DNA from: Fonsecaea monophora
Taxonomy: Eukaryota > Ascomycota > Eurotiomycetes > Chaetothyriales > Herpotrichiellaceae
Length of the DNA: 64,000 nt
Direction: 5' to 3'
Assembly (NCBI RefSeq): GCF_001642475.1
Contig: NW_019173932.1
Location: 620,001-684,000 of the forward strand
Positions within the stretch are counted from its first letter, which is position 1. Every line of letters begins with the position of its first letter. The position numbers were made by a program, and so were the translations under genes. Below the pieces are notes generated by a model. That model searched no databases. It was not told the origin of the DNA and worked only from the letters and a program-made list of their open reading frames with translations. This document shows positions 41,789-52,733 of this stretch, piece after piece.

Positions 41789-42971
41789 ATGCCTTTTTAC
41801 GAGGTGAGCCAGCATCCAGAAGAATATCCCCTATGAGTTGTGTTGTGTTGTTGTCGTTATTATATGTCTGATCTGCTCTGCGATACTCTGCTCGGCTCGG
41901 CTCGTTGGGGCTGGTCTATGTGTCTCCCCATCTGGTAGCTAGCTACCCATGAAGCGAGGGGAAAAGGAGGAAGAGAAGAGAAGGGGGTTTCAGCCTCGTG
42001 ACGTGGTTATGTATGAGAGAGATCAACGTCTCGTTTGATATTGCTGCTCTGTCATCTTGACCAAATTTTGGCTACACTTGGCCATTCTGTCCCCCTTTCC
42101 AACTTCCCCCTCCCCCCTCCTCTCTCTCTGCGTCTGTTTGTGTGTATGGTATGCGAGCCATCCTATTCTTGGTTTGTGGCTCTTGGTGTTGAAATACCTC
42201 CTCTTGCACCTCACAGATCCAACACACGTACCCTCTCACGCGGGATCAAAAACACCGCTTCGCCCAGGCCGTCACGCGCCTGCACTCGACGACCTTTTTG
42301 ACGCCGTCGCTGTTTGTCAACGTCAGCTTCCACCGTCTCTCTGCAAAATCCACCTCCAACTCCAAATCCAAATCCAAACCGCTCTCTTCCGAATCGTCGG
42401 CGAGTGATGCCAATGGTGACGGAGAAGACGAAGACGACGAAGAAAACACGTACTTTCTCGCCGGCGAGCCCGTGGTGCACAACCACGCGGGCCCGAACAG
42501 GATCCTCGCCATGGTGCGCACGTCGGCGTCCCGCACCAAAGCCGTCTTTGACGATCTGGCCGAGAAGATCGAGGCCGAGTGGTACGCTGTCGTCGGCTCC
42601 GATGCCACCGGCTCGGGTAACAAAGCGACGGCGACGGCGAAGAAGATGCACTTTATCGTCTTCTACCCCATGATCGCGGCACGGGAGAACGGCGTGACCA
42701 TTCCGGATGTAAGTCCACTTCCACCTCCCCCCCTGGGCGGGATATCCCTATATATGTATTCCATCTACTCACTCATTCACTCACTCACTCACTACTGTAC
42801 TTACTATACTCATCTACCTCGTGCAATTTGCAGGCCGGCTCCGAATCGACGTGGCTGCGCTCAAACATGCCCTTTTTCAAGACCCAGGCCCATGAGCACG
42901 ACGACGACAATTTCCGCAAGATGCTCGACGAGATCGAGCGGCGGGATGATCTGAAGAAACTCATCGAGTGA
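41789..42971 (+). CDS. Tautomerase-superfamily protein (Tautomerase_3 / cis-CaaD-like), 214 aa
   Basis: Three exons: 41789-41803, 42217-42708 and 42834-42971. The 15-nt first exon encodes MPFYE, which carries the catalytic N-terminal Pro of this superfamily. A 413-nt intron (GTGAGC...CACAG) separates it from IQHTYPLTRDQKHRFAQAV, TTFLTPSLFVNVSFH and AGPNRILAMVRTSASRTKA, which match the fungal Tautomerase_3 domain. A Ser/Lys then Asp/Glu-rich insert of about 35 residues sits between FVNVSFHRLSA and the TYFLAGEPVV strand. The third exon adds ESTWLRSNMPFFKTQA and an acidic helical tail. The substrate is unknown; relatives include dehalogenases and tautomerases. The long intron and tiny exon make the start the weak point, but no other Pro-first start fits. 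Confidence 0.82.
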
Positions 42972-43499
42972 AACCCAATCGACGGAGGAGTCTCGCGAAG
43001 CGAGAGAAGAGAAGGGAAGGGAAGCTTTTTAATCTCTTTCCTGTGTTGGGGTGACAACATCAAGCACTGAATCAATAATTAGTACGCGCGAGGGGGTGAA
43101 AGAGAATGAAATGCTCCAGGTCAGGTCAGAACGAGGATGTTCATTGCGCCGTTCGGCCGTTCAGGTCTATTCTCAACATCTTAGAATCACACTCGTTAAC
43201 CAAGGTCAAGGCGAAATACAATTTCAACCAGGAAGCTCTGTGAACCAATCGATATAGTCCAGACCTCTGCTTGCCCACTCCATCCATGTCAAATCATGCT
43301 TGAAGCATGCCGCACTTGGTGCTTCTTAAGATATACCATACCTATACCAACCAACATGACTTGCTGCTTTCCTTTCTTGCCCAACAGAACCACGCCAATA
43401 ATCACTGATGCCATCTTACCCTTTCGCCATCTTATCAGCAGCCGTGCGTCGCGATAAAGTACGGTCAAGCTGTCTACCAGCTGATGGTCCCCCCCTCGA
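42972..43499. other. Convergent 3' intergenic region
   Basis: 528 bp between the tautomerase gene (+) and the disordered-protein gene (-). No coding signature was recognised. Confidence 0.5.
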
Positions 43500-45449
43500 T
43501 TATCTATCATCCTCCATCTCGGAGACATCTGCCCTGATGATGACAATCTTGTCTCCCCTATCCCTAGCCTCGCGCTCTGGGCTGTCACGTATCTCTACCT
43601 CGACCTTGACACCCTGCCGCTGTTTCGAACCACTGTGGTTTGGTCCGGGGCTAAGACTGAACTGCTGCTGTACAGAGCGTTTCTGTTCCCCCAGTACAGG
43701 TCGATGGGTAGAGATGGATCTTCCACGAATGGGAGTGTGCGGAGGTTTCCGTGGACTTGACCCAGATTCACTCTCCGGATCAGGTGGTGCAGGTGGCGCA
43801 AAGACCTGTTTCTCTGACATGGCACGTTGTAGAGGAGTCCTAGGGGTGGGCTTGTTATCGCTGGTCTCGGCGAGAATTTTCAGGTTGTGGAATAGCTCTT
43901 TTTTGGGAGTCTGCGTTGACGTTGGCTCGACGGTTGTCTCTTGTCTTGTCTCGTCGTGGCTTGTTTCTGTCTGTCTTTGTGGTGGTTGGGTTCTAGTCGA
44001 TCTTCGGCTGAGGCGACCTCTCTCGTCGTCTCGTCGTCGCTGCTCTGCATCATTTTTCTCGTTTGCAGCTTGAAGCAAATCCTTGACCTTACTCCGGACA
44101 ATACTCTGTCGCGTGGAGGGATAGTGTTCGTCCTTCGCCTGCGCAGTGTCCGAGAGCCCCTCAGTCTCTTGAGGAGGCGCAGAGGTGCCCTTGTTAAAAA
44201 TGCTCCATCTAAATGGCCAGCTCAATGAAGGCTTCCTGTCTTCCTGAAAAACATCGTCGCTCGCGGCGCCTTCGCCTGTAGGCCCGGGGAGTTCGGCTTC
44301 GACATGTTCCTTTTTCAATGTACTCGGAGGCCTGCTGGTCTTCTCTTGCGTAACAAGCGTTGGCAATGTCAAGGGAATCAAGGGAGTGCCAGGTCTTTCC
44401 TCAATCGTGTCTCCAAACTTGATGCGGTGAATCTTCTTGATCTCCTTGCGTGGAGGAGGGTGGTGATGTGGATGTGGATGTGATGGTTCATGTTCGTGTC
44501 CGAAGTGTTGACAAACTCGATCATGTTCCGTAAGATTTTGGCTGAGGCTCTCAAAGAGGGCAGCTCTCTGCTTGACAGGACTCAATTCGCTGGTTGGAAC
44601 TGCACCTGGTTTCAGCTGCGGAGCGACAGGAGACTCTGGATTGTGAGTCTGTTTGCTACTTAAATCAGCCTGTTTCTGATCCTCCGTCTCCTTCCCCCTC
44701 TCGTACTCTACTCGCACTGATTCCTCACTGCTACGAGGCACGACGGATTCGGTGCTCCTTCGCGTCGACCGCGGACGAGACTGTGATGGGCGACGATCTT
44801 GCCGTGCGGATGCTCGACGAAGGACGAAGCCGGCTTTGGGCGCGAGATTGCCATGCTGGTCATTGGGAGGAACATCAGGTTTGGGTGAGCTATTCTTGAT
44901 CGCGTCATCCAACATGTTGTTCAACTCGTCCATCGTATGGGAGCGGCCGCGAGATGGTTCTTCTCGATTCTGTTGTTTCGGGGCGACGGATCGAAGTCGA
45001 GATCTAGCCATGGTAATCTCTAGGGCAGGGTCGTTTGCGACGTTTTCCATTGAGCGATGCCGATGGACTTGATGACCGACTTGGCGCAGTGCAGGCCGCC
45101 GGGCAGGGGATCTTTCATCATCCGGTCCGTCCATGCTGGTGAAAGGCCGCAAAGGAACAATCTCGTGGTTGTCTCCTTTCTCATGGCTTGCAATCCTCTT
45201 GTGAAGGATGGAAGCGGCGTGCGGACGTCCCTCTGCTAGGGTCCCTTCGCTACTGTCCCTGAACGTTCTTCTAGCTGAAGATGCGAGACTGGAGTTCCTC
45301 CCTATTTCAGCAGCGATAGCACTGAACCCTTTGGCTTGGTCTAGAGCACGAGGTGGGAGAGAGAAGGGTGGGATGCTTGTCTCGAGTTGCTGGGCCGCCT
45401 GGAAAACTCGAACACGGCTGGCAACCGTGCCACCTTGCGAACTGGGCAT
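43500..45449 (-). CDS. Large disordered protein, 649 aa
   Basis: A single exon with ATG at 45449. The N-terminus SSQGGTVASRVRVFQ and an internal SPVKQRAALFESLSQN motif recall conserved patches in unnamed Eurotiomycete proteins; no domain is assigned. Composition is mostly Ser, Arg, Pro, Glu and Gln, with Arg/Ser clusters, a His/Pro patch (about 44451-44505) and several short basic SPxK motifs. It is probably a cytoskeletal or signalling scaffold rather than an enzyme; this is a guess from composition. An alternative start exists: an ATG near 45512 encoding MDSSQ could splice through a roughly 48-nt intron (CTGAT branch, CCCAG acceptor) onto SSQGGTVAS and replace the present first two residues. 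Confidence 0.75.
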   Translation of the reverse strand: MPSSQGGTVASRVRVFQAAQQLETSIPPFSLPPRALDQAKGFSAIAAEIGRNSSLASSARRTFRDSSEGTLAEGRPHAASILHKRIASHEKGDNHEIVPLRPFTSMDGPDDERSPARRPALRQVGHQVHRHRSMENVANDPALEITMARSRLRSVAPKQQNREEPSRGRSHTMDELNNMLDDAIKNSSPKPDVPPNDQHGNLAPKAGFVLRRASARQDRRPSQSRPRSTRRSTESVVPRSSEESVRVEYERGKETEDQKQADLSSKQTHNPESPVAPQLKPGAVPTSELSPVKQRAALFESLSQNLTEHDRVCQHFGHEHEPSHPHPHHHPPPRKEIKKIHRIKFGDTIEERPGTPLIPLTLPTLVTQEKTSRPPSTLKKEHVEAELPGPTGEGAASDDVFQEDRKPSLSWPFRWSIFNKGTSAPPQETEGLSDTAQAKDEHYPSTRQSIVRSKVKDLLQAANEKNDAEQRRRDDERGRLSRRSTRTQPPQRQTETSHDETRQETTVEPTSTQTPKKELFHNLKILAETSDNKPTPRTPLQRAMSEKQVFAPPAPPDPESESGSSPRKPPHTPIRGRSISTHRPVLGEQKRSVQQQFSLSPGPNHSGSKQRQGVKVEVEIRDSPEREARDRGDKIVIIRADVSEMEDDR

Positions 45450-45936
45450 TGATCAGCATGCCGGGCTCGACAAAGGTAAAGCAAGAGAACAGACCTCTGC
45501 GAGCTATCCATGTTTGGAGATGAGTAGAGCGGCTATGTTGATATGGGACCTATCATTGTGACCGCGGCGCTTTGAGGGGAGAAGTAGACAATAAATCAAG
45601 GTAAAAAAAATGTAACCCATGAGAAGAGAGCAGGCAAAGGATCGTTCCTGACGGGAGGCAGTGACGCACACAACAAAACCACGACAAGGCAGGAGCATGA
45701 ACCACACGGGCCGGGGTTTAATGGGATGCAGAACCCGGATATCATGTCTCCAAGCACCTTCTCGCACACAAAGGCAATCTGGCTGCTCAACTGTTGTAGA
45801 GAAAGAGAACACGAACAAAGTCAAGTAGCACACGGAAATTGTTCAATTCAAGCCATCTGAGACCTGGATAGCACTTCTCATTTCCGGTGATCCCTCCGCC
45901 TTACTCTATATGTACAAAGCGTAGTGAATCAACCTC
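45450..45936. other. Short intergenic region between the disordered-protein gene and ATP16
   Basis: 487 bp holding the promoter of the minus-strand disordered-protein gene and the 3' region of the ATP synthase gene. No gene was recognised. Confidence 0.45.
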
Positions 45937-46735
45937 TTACTTCATTGCGGCTTGCAACGACTCGAGAACCTGTGTAAAGATGTTGTCAGCGCATCACTCG
46001 GTAGCCCAGCTTGTATAATCTCACCTCGAGCTCAATCTTAGCCTCCGCAATGTCTTGCTCGCTTCCACTCCCGCTAGCAATCTTTTGAGCCTCCGCTATT
46101 TGTGACTTAACCGCCTCTTCACTAAAGTCCTCAAGGGGGAAACCTTCAACGGCGTTTATGCTCAGCACGGAGTCTGGTTGAACGACGGCGAAGCCTCCCG
46201 AAACTGCCAGCAAGCCATTTGGTGTTAGTGATTGACTCTCTCAGCGTATAGTGTAGACCCTTCTTTTAACTTAGGAACGTACGGAAAAATTGTTTGCTTC
46301 CACCACTCTCCTCGATGATTTCGACCAAGCCCGGTTTCAGCTGTTCAATGGATGGAACGTGCTGCGCAAGGATACCCATTTCTCCGGACTCAGCAGGAAT
46401 GTTCACCTGTACACTGTAGGAGGCGCTGTCAGCTCGGATCTTTTGGCGCGGATTCTTGGCCTGGGTTCGAGGAGGCTGTTGGGAACGTACACATCCTGTG
46501 AAGAATAGATGGACTAGATAATCGACCAAATTGTCAGTTCAGCTCTTCCAAGTACAATCCTCCTTCTATTGCTTTGCTGGCCAGGGAACTCTGGCGGACA
46601 TACCTGGTGAGGAAGGGCCAGGGAGAGCTTTATTTTGTCGGAGACGGCCTCGGCGTACCCTCGTCGCTGGATCGGTTTCAGGGCAATCGTAGACCTGGCG
46701 CGTAGCGCTGCTCGGGACAGTCGGAGGGCACTCAT
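45937..46735 (-). CDS. ATP16: Mitochondrial F1F0 ATP synthase delta subunit, 165 aa
   Basis: Central-stalk subunit of F1, the homologue of bacterial epsilon. Five exons, all in phase: 46604-46735, 46491-46513, 46283-46413, 46025-46203 and 45937-45969. The leader MSALRLSRAALRARSTIAL is a clear mitochondrial presequence cleaved before YAEAVSDKIKLSLALPHQ. A 23-nt micro-exon encodes SIYSSQDV and joins to VQVNIPAESGEMGILAQHVP, the family signature. GGFAVVQPDSVLSINAVEGFPLED and the helical hairpin AEAQKIASGSGSEQDIAEAK follow, and the last exon gives VLESLQAAMK. The length matches other ascomycetes. Donors are GTATGT, GTACGT, GTACGT and GTGAGA. Confidence 0.95.
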
Positions 46736-47818
46736 GGTTAAGGCGAGCTCAGTGATGTTGGAAGAGAATGCCTGTGAGCAATATCAAGCTCCGATTGAGC
46801 TTTCTGCGGACCGTGATGTCGAGATGGGCCAAGCTGCAAGTCCGTAATCGGTCTAGGCCAGAAATCTCAATATGGGCAAGTTGGCCGACCCGCCAAGAAC
46901 ATTCCTCGAGTGCAACTGGCGAGGCTGCGAGGCTACGAGGCTCCCTCTCACCTATACGCCTCTCTCGTGTTTAGAATAATCGCTTTACATATTACTCGCT
47001 CTGCCCGAGCGAGGATAGCTTATCCGTGATTGACCAGTAAAGTTCATATCGACCAGATATATCTTCTAGGACAGTAACCGCCCAATGAGAGTCGGTTGTG
47101 AAACAAAATGATCTGTGACATTTGACATGTGCATCATCTGCATTCAGGGTCAGGACCGATAATCTCATCAGAAGGACAAGAATCGTCGAGAGCGAATAAT
47201 CATTCATAGGTTTCTGGCTGTCTTGCCATCATAGGCGACACCCGACTGGTCACCTTATAATGGTGTTATATTTGTGAGGATATATGGTTACTCAACCCTC
47301 AGTGTTCGTAGAAATGCAACCCTGGATGCAAAGCGGTCACTTTGGCATCATCGCTTTAATCGAGATAACAGTTTGTACTCGCTACTCATAGAATGAGTGC
47401 GGACGGCGGGCTATCGTATCTTGCAGTAATGCACCAAGAGACCGTGGCTGTAGCTCACAACACTTTGGCCCATTCTGTCATGGTGCATGTATCAACGGCA
47501 GCACCCACAGACGACCCAAGGCCGGGTCATGCCATCGCTGATAGCATTAGAACGAATATAGATGCGCCGCAAAATGGCATCTCGATCCGGCACCGAACGT
47601 CAATATCCTGTGTTTGCTCTCTGTGTGCACTCAGGCTCTTCATTGCTGCAATTCGTAGCGGTTGAGAAGCACTGTACCTGGGTGAAGTGGCGAACCAGAA
47701 TCATACCACCGCGAGTTGCGTCTAAAACCATTTAGTCCAAGTCAGATAATAACCAGTACGCTGGTGCGTTCGGTCATCAGCACTCGAGTGATGCGAACGA
47801 ACTTCGAGACTGCCATTC
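46736..47818. other. Intergenic region, ATP16 promoter
   Basis: 1.1 kb upstream of ATP16 and downstream of the HECT_2 gene. A 90-codon ATG-initiated plus-strand frame (47393-47665) has no domain and is not called. Confidence 0.45.
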
Positions 47819-49366
47819 TCAAAGATAAAGCTCTTCCATTCCTGCCGGCAGTTTGAACAACTCGAATCCTTCTTCTACCTTCTTGTTCAAGGGGTTTTCA
47901 TCCATCCTCGCAGAGCCTGTTGCATTCTTTTCCCAACGATCCAGAAGACCGACGTCCCACTCCTGAAAGGTTCGCGCCGATGGGGGAAGGATTTCTGTGC
48001 TTTCTTCCAAGGTCCGTCTGAAATCGGAAAAGTCTTCTTCGGGAACAACAAGCTCTTCACAGTTCGAACCAGCACCATCCAGAAATTCCTCTGGGTTAGA
48101 AAGCGATTTGTAAAATACCTTCATGGCCCGGTGAGCAGTGGGTCCACGTTTACTGCTGGAGTAATAGATATCAGGATTGAAAATCCAGAGGAGAAGACCT
48201 GGACGCCCACTTTCGGACTCAGATGGCTTGTCGTCATGGACGACCACCCTGCGATTGACGGAGCTCCCAATGAGTGACAGCAGCTGAGCGGTCAGAAAGA
48301 CAGCTGCCGGGAATCGCTCGGGCGCTTGGCCTTGCTCTGGAACTACTGCTAACCTGGACTTGTAAAGACGGTAGTTGTTCTCACCCGCTGCGCCAGATCC
48401 GAGCCAGCCGTTACAAGCAAGGCAACGAAGACTATCGACGCCTTCCTTCGTAGCATCCTTGGTCACCTGAAGAGAGAGAGTGTGTGTCAGCTGGAATGTA
48501 CCTCGCACATATCCCTTCGCACAGTACGGCTCAGAAGCGCCAAGGTGAAATGAGGAGGTGTGGTGTGGTCCCGAGCGGCAGAGCATCCATCACTGAAAAG
48601 GAGGTTGATACTACCACCAGGTCACCGATCATAGATTTGATGTGCGGCGAATGTATCAGAAACTAGATCAATAGATTCTTGGTTTTGACGCCTGAAAAGC
48701 TTCTTTCTTTACGCCGACGATGACGACCGCAGGCTTTGCTGCTAGGGATTCAGTGGTGGTCCAACTCACCTCGATATTCACACAATCTTCTCCACACAAG
48801 AAAAACGAAACGGTATCCACTAAACCCACCCCAGGAGAGGGAGTGACTCTACCCTTTGCGGCGATGTTCGCGGAATGGGCTGTTTGATCATGCGTAGACG
48901 GCTTGTTATGAGGTTTGTGGCAGAACCAAAAGTCCATCAACTCGGCCCAGTTCTCGCTTGGCAAATCTTTCCAGGTGACGACTTTGTCCGACATCAGAAT
49001 AGTAGCCTCGCATTGGTTGCAGGAAATAGAACTATGTCTATGCAGGCTGACTGCAGACCAAGGTGCTTCGATATCGCTCAATCCATCACTTGCAGACTTT
49101 AGCTGCCCAACGTCGTCGATCTGCAACCGAGTCGAGATTTCTGTCCTCTTATCAATGGGAAATGTGACGTGAGCAGTGCCCGAAATCTGAGTTGGGAGAT
49201 AGATGCTGGAAGATTCACCGTCGTGAAGGGCGGTGATGACTTTCTTGTCTGACGAAAGTAGTATTTTCGTGTGTTCATTCTTCTCCGTTTGTAGAGAGGC
49301 GTGCAGAGTTAATTGCCCGATGTGGGTCAGGGCTTCCGCGTAAAGAACAATTTTTGGCTTAGGCAT
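47819..49366 (-). CDS. UBE3D-like E3 ubiquitin ligase (HECT_2 / E2-binding domain), 414 aa
   Basis: Two exons, 48770-49366 (199 codons) and 47819-48466 (215 codons plus stop), joined in phase 0 across a 303-nt intron (GAG|GTGAGT...CTTCAG). The N-terminal half has a beta-rich start (VLYAEALTHIGQLTL), then a CNQCE Cys pair and WAELMDFWFCHKPHN, the hallmark patch of the family that binds cyclin-selective E2 enzymes. GVGLVDTVSFFLCGEDC leads into the second exon, whose LRCLACNGWLGS forms the second CxxC pair. The C-terminal part has LLLWIFNPDIYYSS and a helical WEKNATG region. The likely role is E2-dependent ubiquitin transfer in the nucleus or cytosol, by family. The long intron is the weak point. 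Confidence 0.85.
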
Positions 49367-52300
49367 AGTCGCAAGGCCCTGGTGGCGTGACAGATCATAG
49401 CAGTCCTGGACTTGTTTCAGGAATATGGATGGTTACAACTCGAACTTTTGAGAGGACATGTGGGGTTTTTGACCGATCAGGGTCCTGGACAACGGGTGGG
49501 AGCCTCAGAAATCCAATCAAACCGTGTTTCAGGACGAGCCGAGGATCGTTAAACGTCTACTCGTCTTCTCAGAAGTCCCGAGGGGTTTGTAATGGAATAG
49601 CTGAGCTCTTGAAACAACACAAATGAGGCGGGTTACCCGTAAGAGTGTCGCTCAGGCTATACGAGAGGGGTGGTGAAGGAGTGTCTAGACCGGATCAAGG
49701 GAAGGGCGAGTGGTGTGCCTTGAGAGAGTGGTGGGACGGTTTTGGGGGTGGTGGAAGAAAACCGGCCTCGGTTCGCTGCCGAGCTGACGTTTTCAAGAGT
49801 TGGCTTCCACCCGTTCCAAGTGGGTAAGGAAATACAGAGGTGAGCAAAAGATAGGAACGTGGTCGATGGTCTTCTTGAGGGCGAGAAAAACAGCCTTGCC
49901 AAGCACCGGCTGAGGCTAACAATACTCAATGACTTGTGGTCACGCAAGAGCGATTTTGCGGTTGCTCATAGAAATATGGGCAGCAATCTGAGCGAGAAAG
50001 CAGCACCGATGTGCCACTGCGAGGAAGGAGGGCGCAAGCCGTCGATGGCTCTTTTTGGCAATGCCCGACGAGGCGGTCGTCGTGAGCGAGCTATGACTGT
50101 GTGTCGGTGTGTTTGTCATCGAAGGGGGGAGACGACGATGCCACGGGCGCAGCCTGGCAAAGCTTGCGAGTTGCGTTCGAACTGAAACTTGGCTTTTCCG
50201 GTGGGGTATATGCCAAGCAGATTATGTGTGTTGTGATTGGCTACTGGCTCCGCGTAAGTCTGGGCGGAATCGCGCTTCCACCATCACAACCAAGACAACT
50301 TGGGCTCTGGCACACATCATTCCCAACCCTTCGAGAACCACAATAGTTCCGAGAAACACCATCCCAGAACAGACCAGTTTCAAGAATGCCGTCTGAACTC
50401 CCCCCGATGAAGCTATTTCTCATGGTGAGCTAGCATCCTTGCAGAAAATCGACGGTGCTTGTTCGGCCTTTGTAAATCCTACCACACGCCCCTCATCCAT
50501 CATGCGTTGATCACTTGCGCACTCGCCTCAAAGAGCATTAGGATGTCGCAAAAATTCCCTGCGGCCACTCGTAACACGACGTCTATTCTCTTTCCCCCCT
50601 ACTTCATCCCGTCATCTAACCGGCCCGTCCCTAATCGCGCATCCTGACAGAGAAGTCGGGATCCGGAGATCAGGGTGCCGCAAGCTTCTCAATCCTGAAT
50701 CTATAACTACATGCCCTGAAAAAAATTGGATGGCCATATTCTCCGGACATTCTAGGTGTCCTCTGACGCACAGCGCGTGTGCACCCTTTCCCGTGTTCGG
50801 ATTCGCCGCGGGAATCTTCCCCCCTCCCCCATAGCAAGCATCCATTGCCATGGAGGCAAACCCTGACACCGCACAGAAGCATCTGCATCACCATTACCCT
50901 GAAGAGTAATTGGCCCCTTGCCCCTCACTATGATGCAGCCCTTGGATTAGTCGGTCCATCCTTGTACAGGGAATCTTCTTAGCATGATCGTATTCGACAA
51001 CAGGATTCGAGGCCCTCTTTTTAACAGGGATGCCCACATTTGTGGCATCTAGTGCCGCTGCAACTATCTGTCAGCCTGGCTCAATTGTTGCTGCTGTTGA
51101 GGCGCAGTGGCTGCTGCGAACAGGATAGAAACCCTTGAGCAGAGCGAACTTACGGAATGACCCAGACTTCTGCTCCCTGGCTTTTGCAACGGGGGCACCG
51201 TACTCCGTTCATCTTCACCTCGAATTCATCAGCTTCTTGCTTGGGCTATGCTTCCAACAATGGGAATCACCGGTCTAGCGATAAGATTCGGACGGCTCTG
51301 AGGCCGAGTGATCGGGTTCGCCGATTTCCTCTTGAAGGATGGGACGCTGTCGAGAGTCCTCCTTGTAAAGGCCATGATGCGTGGGCCGAGGACGAGATAT
51401 TGACGTGGGTATTCAGACTGCCTCTGAAGGAATCTGGATCTGCACCTTGGAGTCGCAACAAGGTTCCGCTAGAAGGAAATGGACATAGGGCTGGCCGGAG
51501 TAGTGACTTGTTGACCATTATATATCCTCTAATTACCCAAACATGAGCTCCGAAAACCTGGCCGGCACAGGAACCTCATATCCGTCCGTGGAACTCAAAA
51601 GTTCCAAGGACTGGCAAGGTCCAGCAGGAGGTCCGTACCCACCGGTATGCATGCTGCCTTGAAAAAGTAGTTGTTCTAACCCCGGCCTTCGGATTTTGCT
51701 GACTCTATATCCTCGCCCGGTGCCATGTGAGGAAATGGAACGACCTTCTGCCGACTGCATTGACAAGTCGTGGCCTCCAGTCATCAAGCAAGCTGAAGTC
51801 TCACCAGACAACCGGCGGGTCATCGTTCAAGAGCGGAATATCTGGGTTCAAAGGTACCAGTCTGTTTTCCGAACGTGTCTGGCTGGGAAATGGCTGCACT
51901 CGCCACATGTGCGACGACAGATACTCGTAAGTCAGAAGCAGTCCCACCTGTCATGTCACCTGGTAGGGGCATTCCAATCGCGCTGAAAAGAAAATCCTGG
52001 CGAATGACAGTTCAGTCCGCATCTAAGGTGGGTATGCCATTCCCGATAAGCTCGGCCTCTAGCAAAGTCTGTGCACGGCATCGAGATTGTAACGACATAA
52101 AAAACAGAGGCTCGATTTCGCAGGCGTTGTGACGAGCCGTGTTTGGTATCCGTGGACCGGTCGAGGCTTCATTCATAGTGGGATTGTGCACCAGGCATTG
52201 GGGGCCAAGAAGCCAAAAGTTTCTTACGTGGAAAATACGAGCAAAGAGCCGATCCTCCTTCTTCGGAGACTCAGTGCCACGCGCCATCCAAACTGACCGA

Positions 52301-52733
52301 GTACTCGTAGTACAGTCATGTTCCAGGAAAGCCTGGCTTGCTGGCCCAAGAAACAGTCGGAATCAGCGCTAACAGCAGAGTCTTGCACCGAGACTCTTGC
52401 AAATTCGTCCAGCACTTTTCATTGGCTGCACAGGGTCAAACGATGTGGTCTAATCCTAGAGACTCAGGGGTACCAAGACTCTGGACCCGCATTCTTCGCC
52501 CTTATTGTCCTCGGGAGTATGGTGGGAAAAATTGAGAGTTCATGCACGTTGTTCTGCAAAGGGCAATGATATAGGCGTACGAAGTAGTCCGGCCGCACCT
52601 CTCCCCGTGGGCCGTCAGATGCCTGCCAAACCTGCATTCATAAACCACATGATGGTAGTGGGATCATTCCCAAGAGAGCCTTCTGCTCAAGCGGGGAAGG
52701 TAAACCAGGGGGTTCCACATCTCGGCCGACCAC
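49367..52733. other. 3.4-kb gene-free region
   Basis: The second-longest interval without a convincing gene, after 1-2606. Frames on both strands (for example 51157-51546 + and 51533-51823 -) show no domain and have no matching splice partners. At 51543 an ATG opens a coding-looking Ser/Gly/Pro-rich head of about 30 codons (MSSENLAGTGTSYPSVELKS...) that reaches a GTATGC donor-like site, but no continuation was found. The left end carries the promoter of the HECT_2 gene. Remnants of an old insertion or an unrecognised orphan gene cannot be excluded. Confidence 0.45.

Noticed and set aside
47393..47665. 90-codon ATG-initiated plus-strand frame
   Set aside because: No domain or conserved motif, and flanked by AT-rich promoter-like DNA.
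51157..51546. 129-codon plus-strand frame in the 3.4-kb gap
   Set aside because: No domain and atypical composition; no matching second exon.
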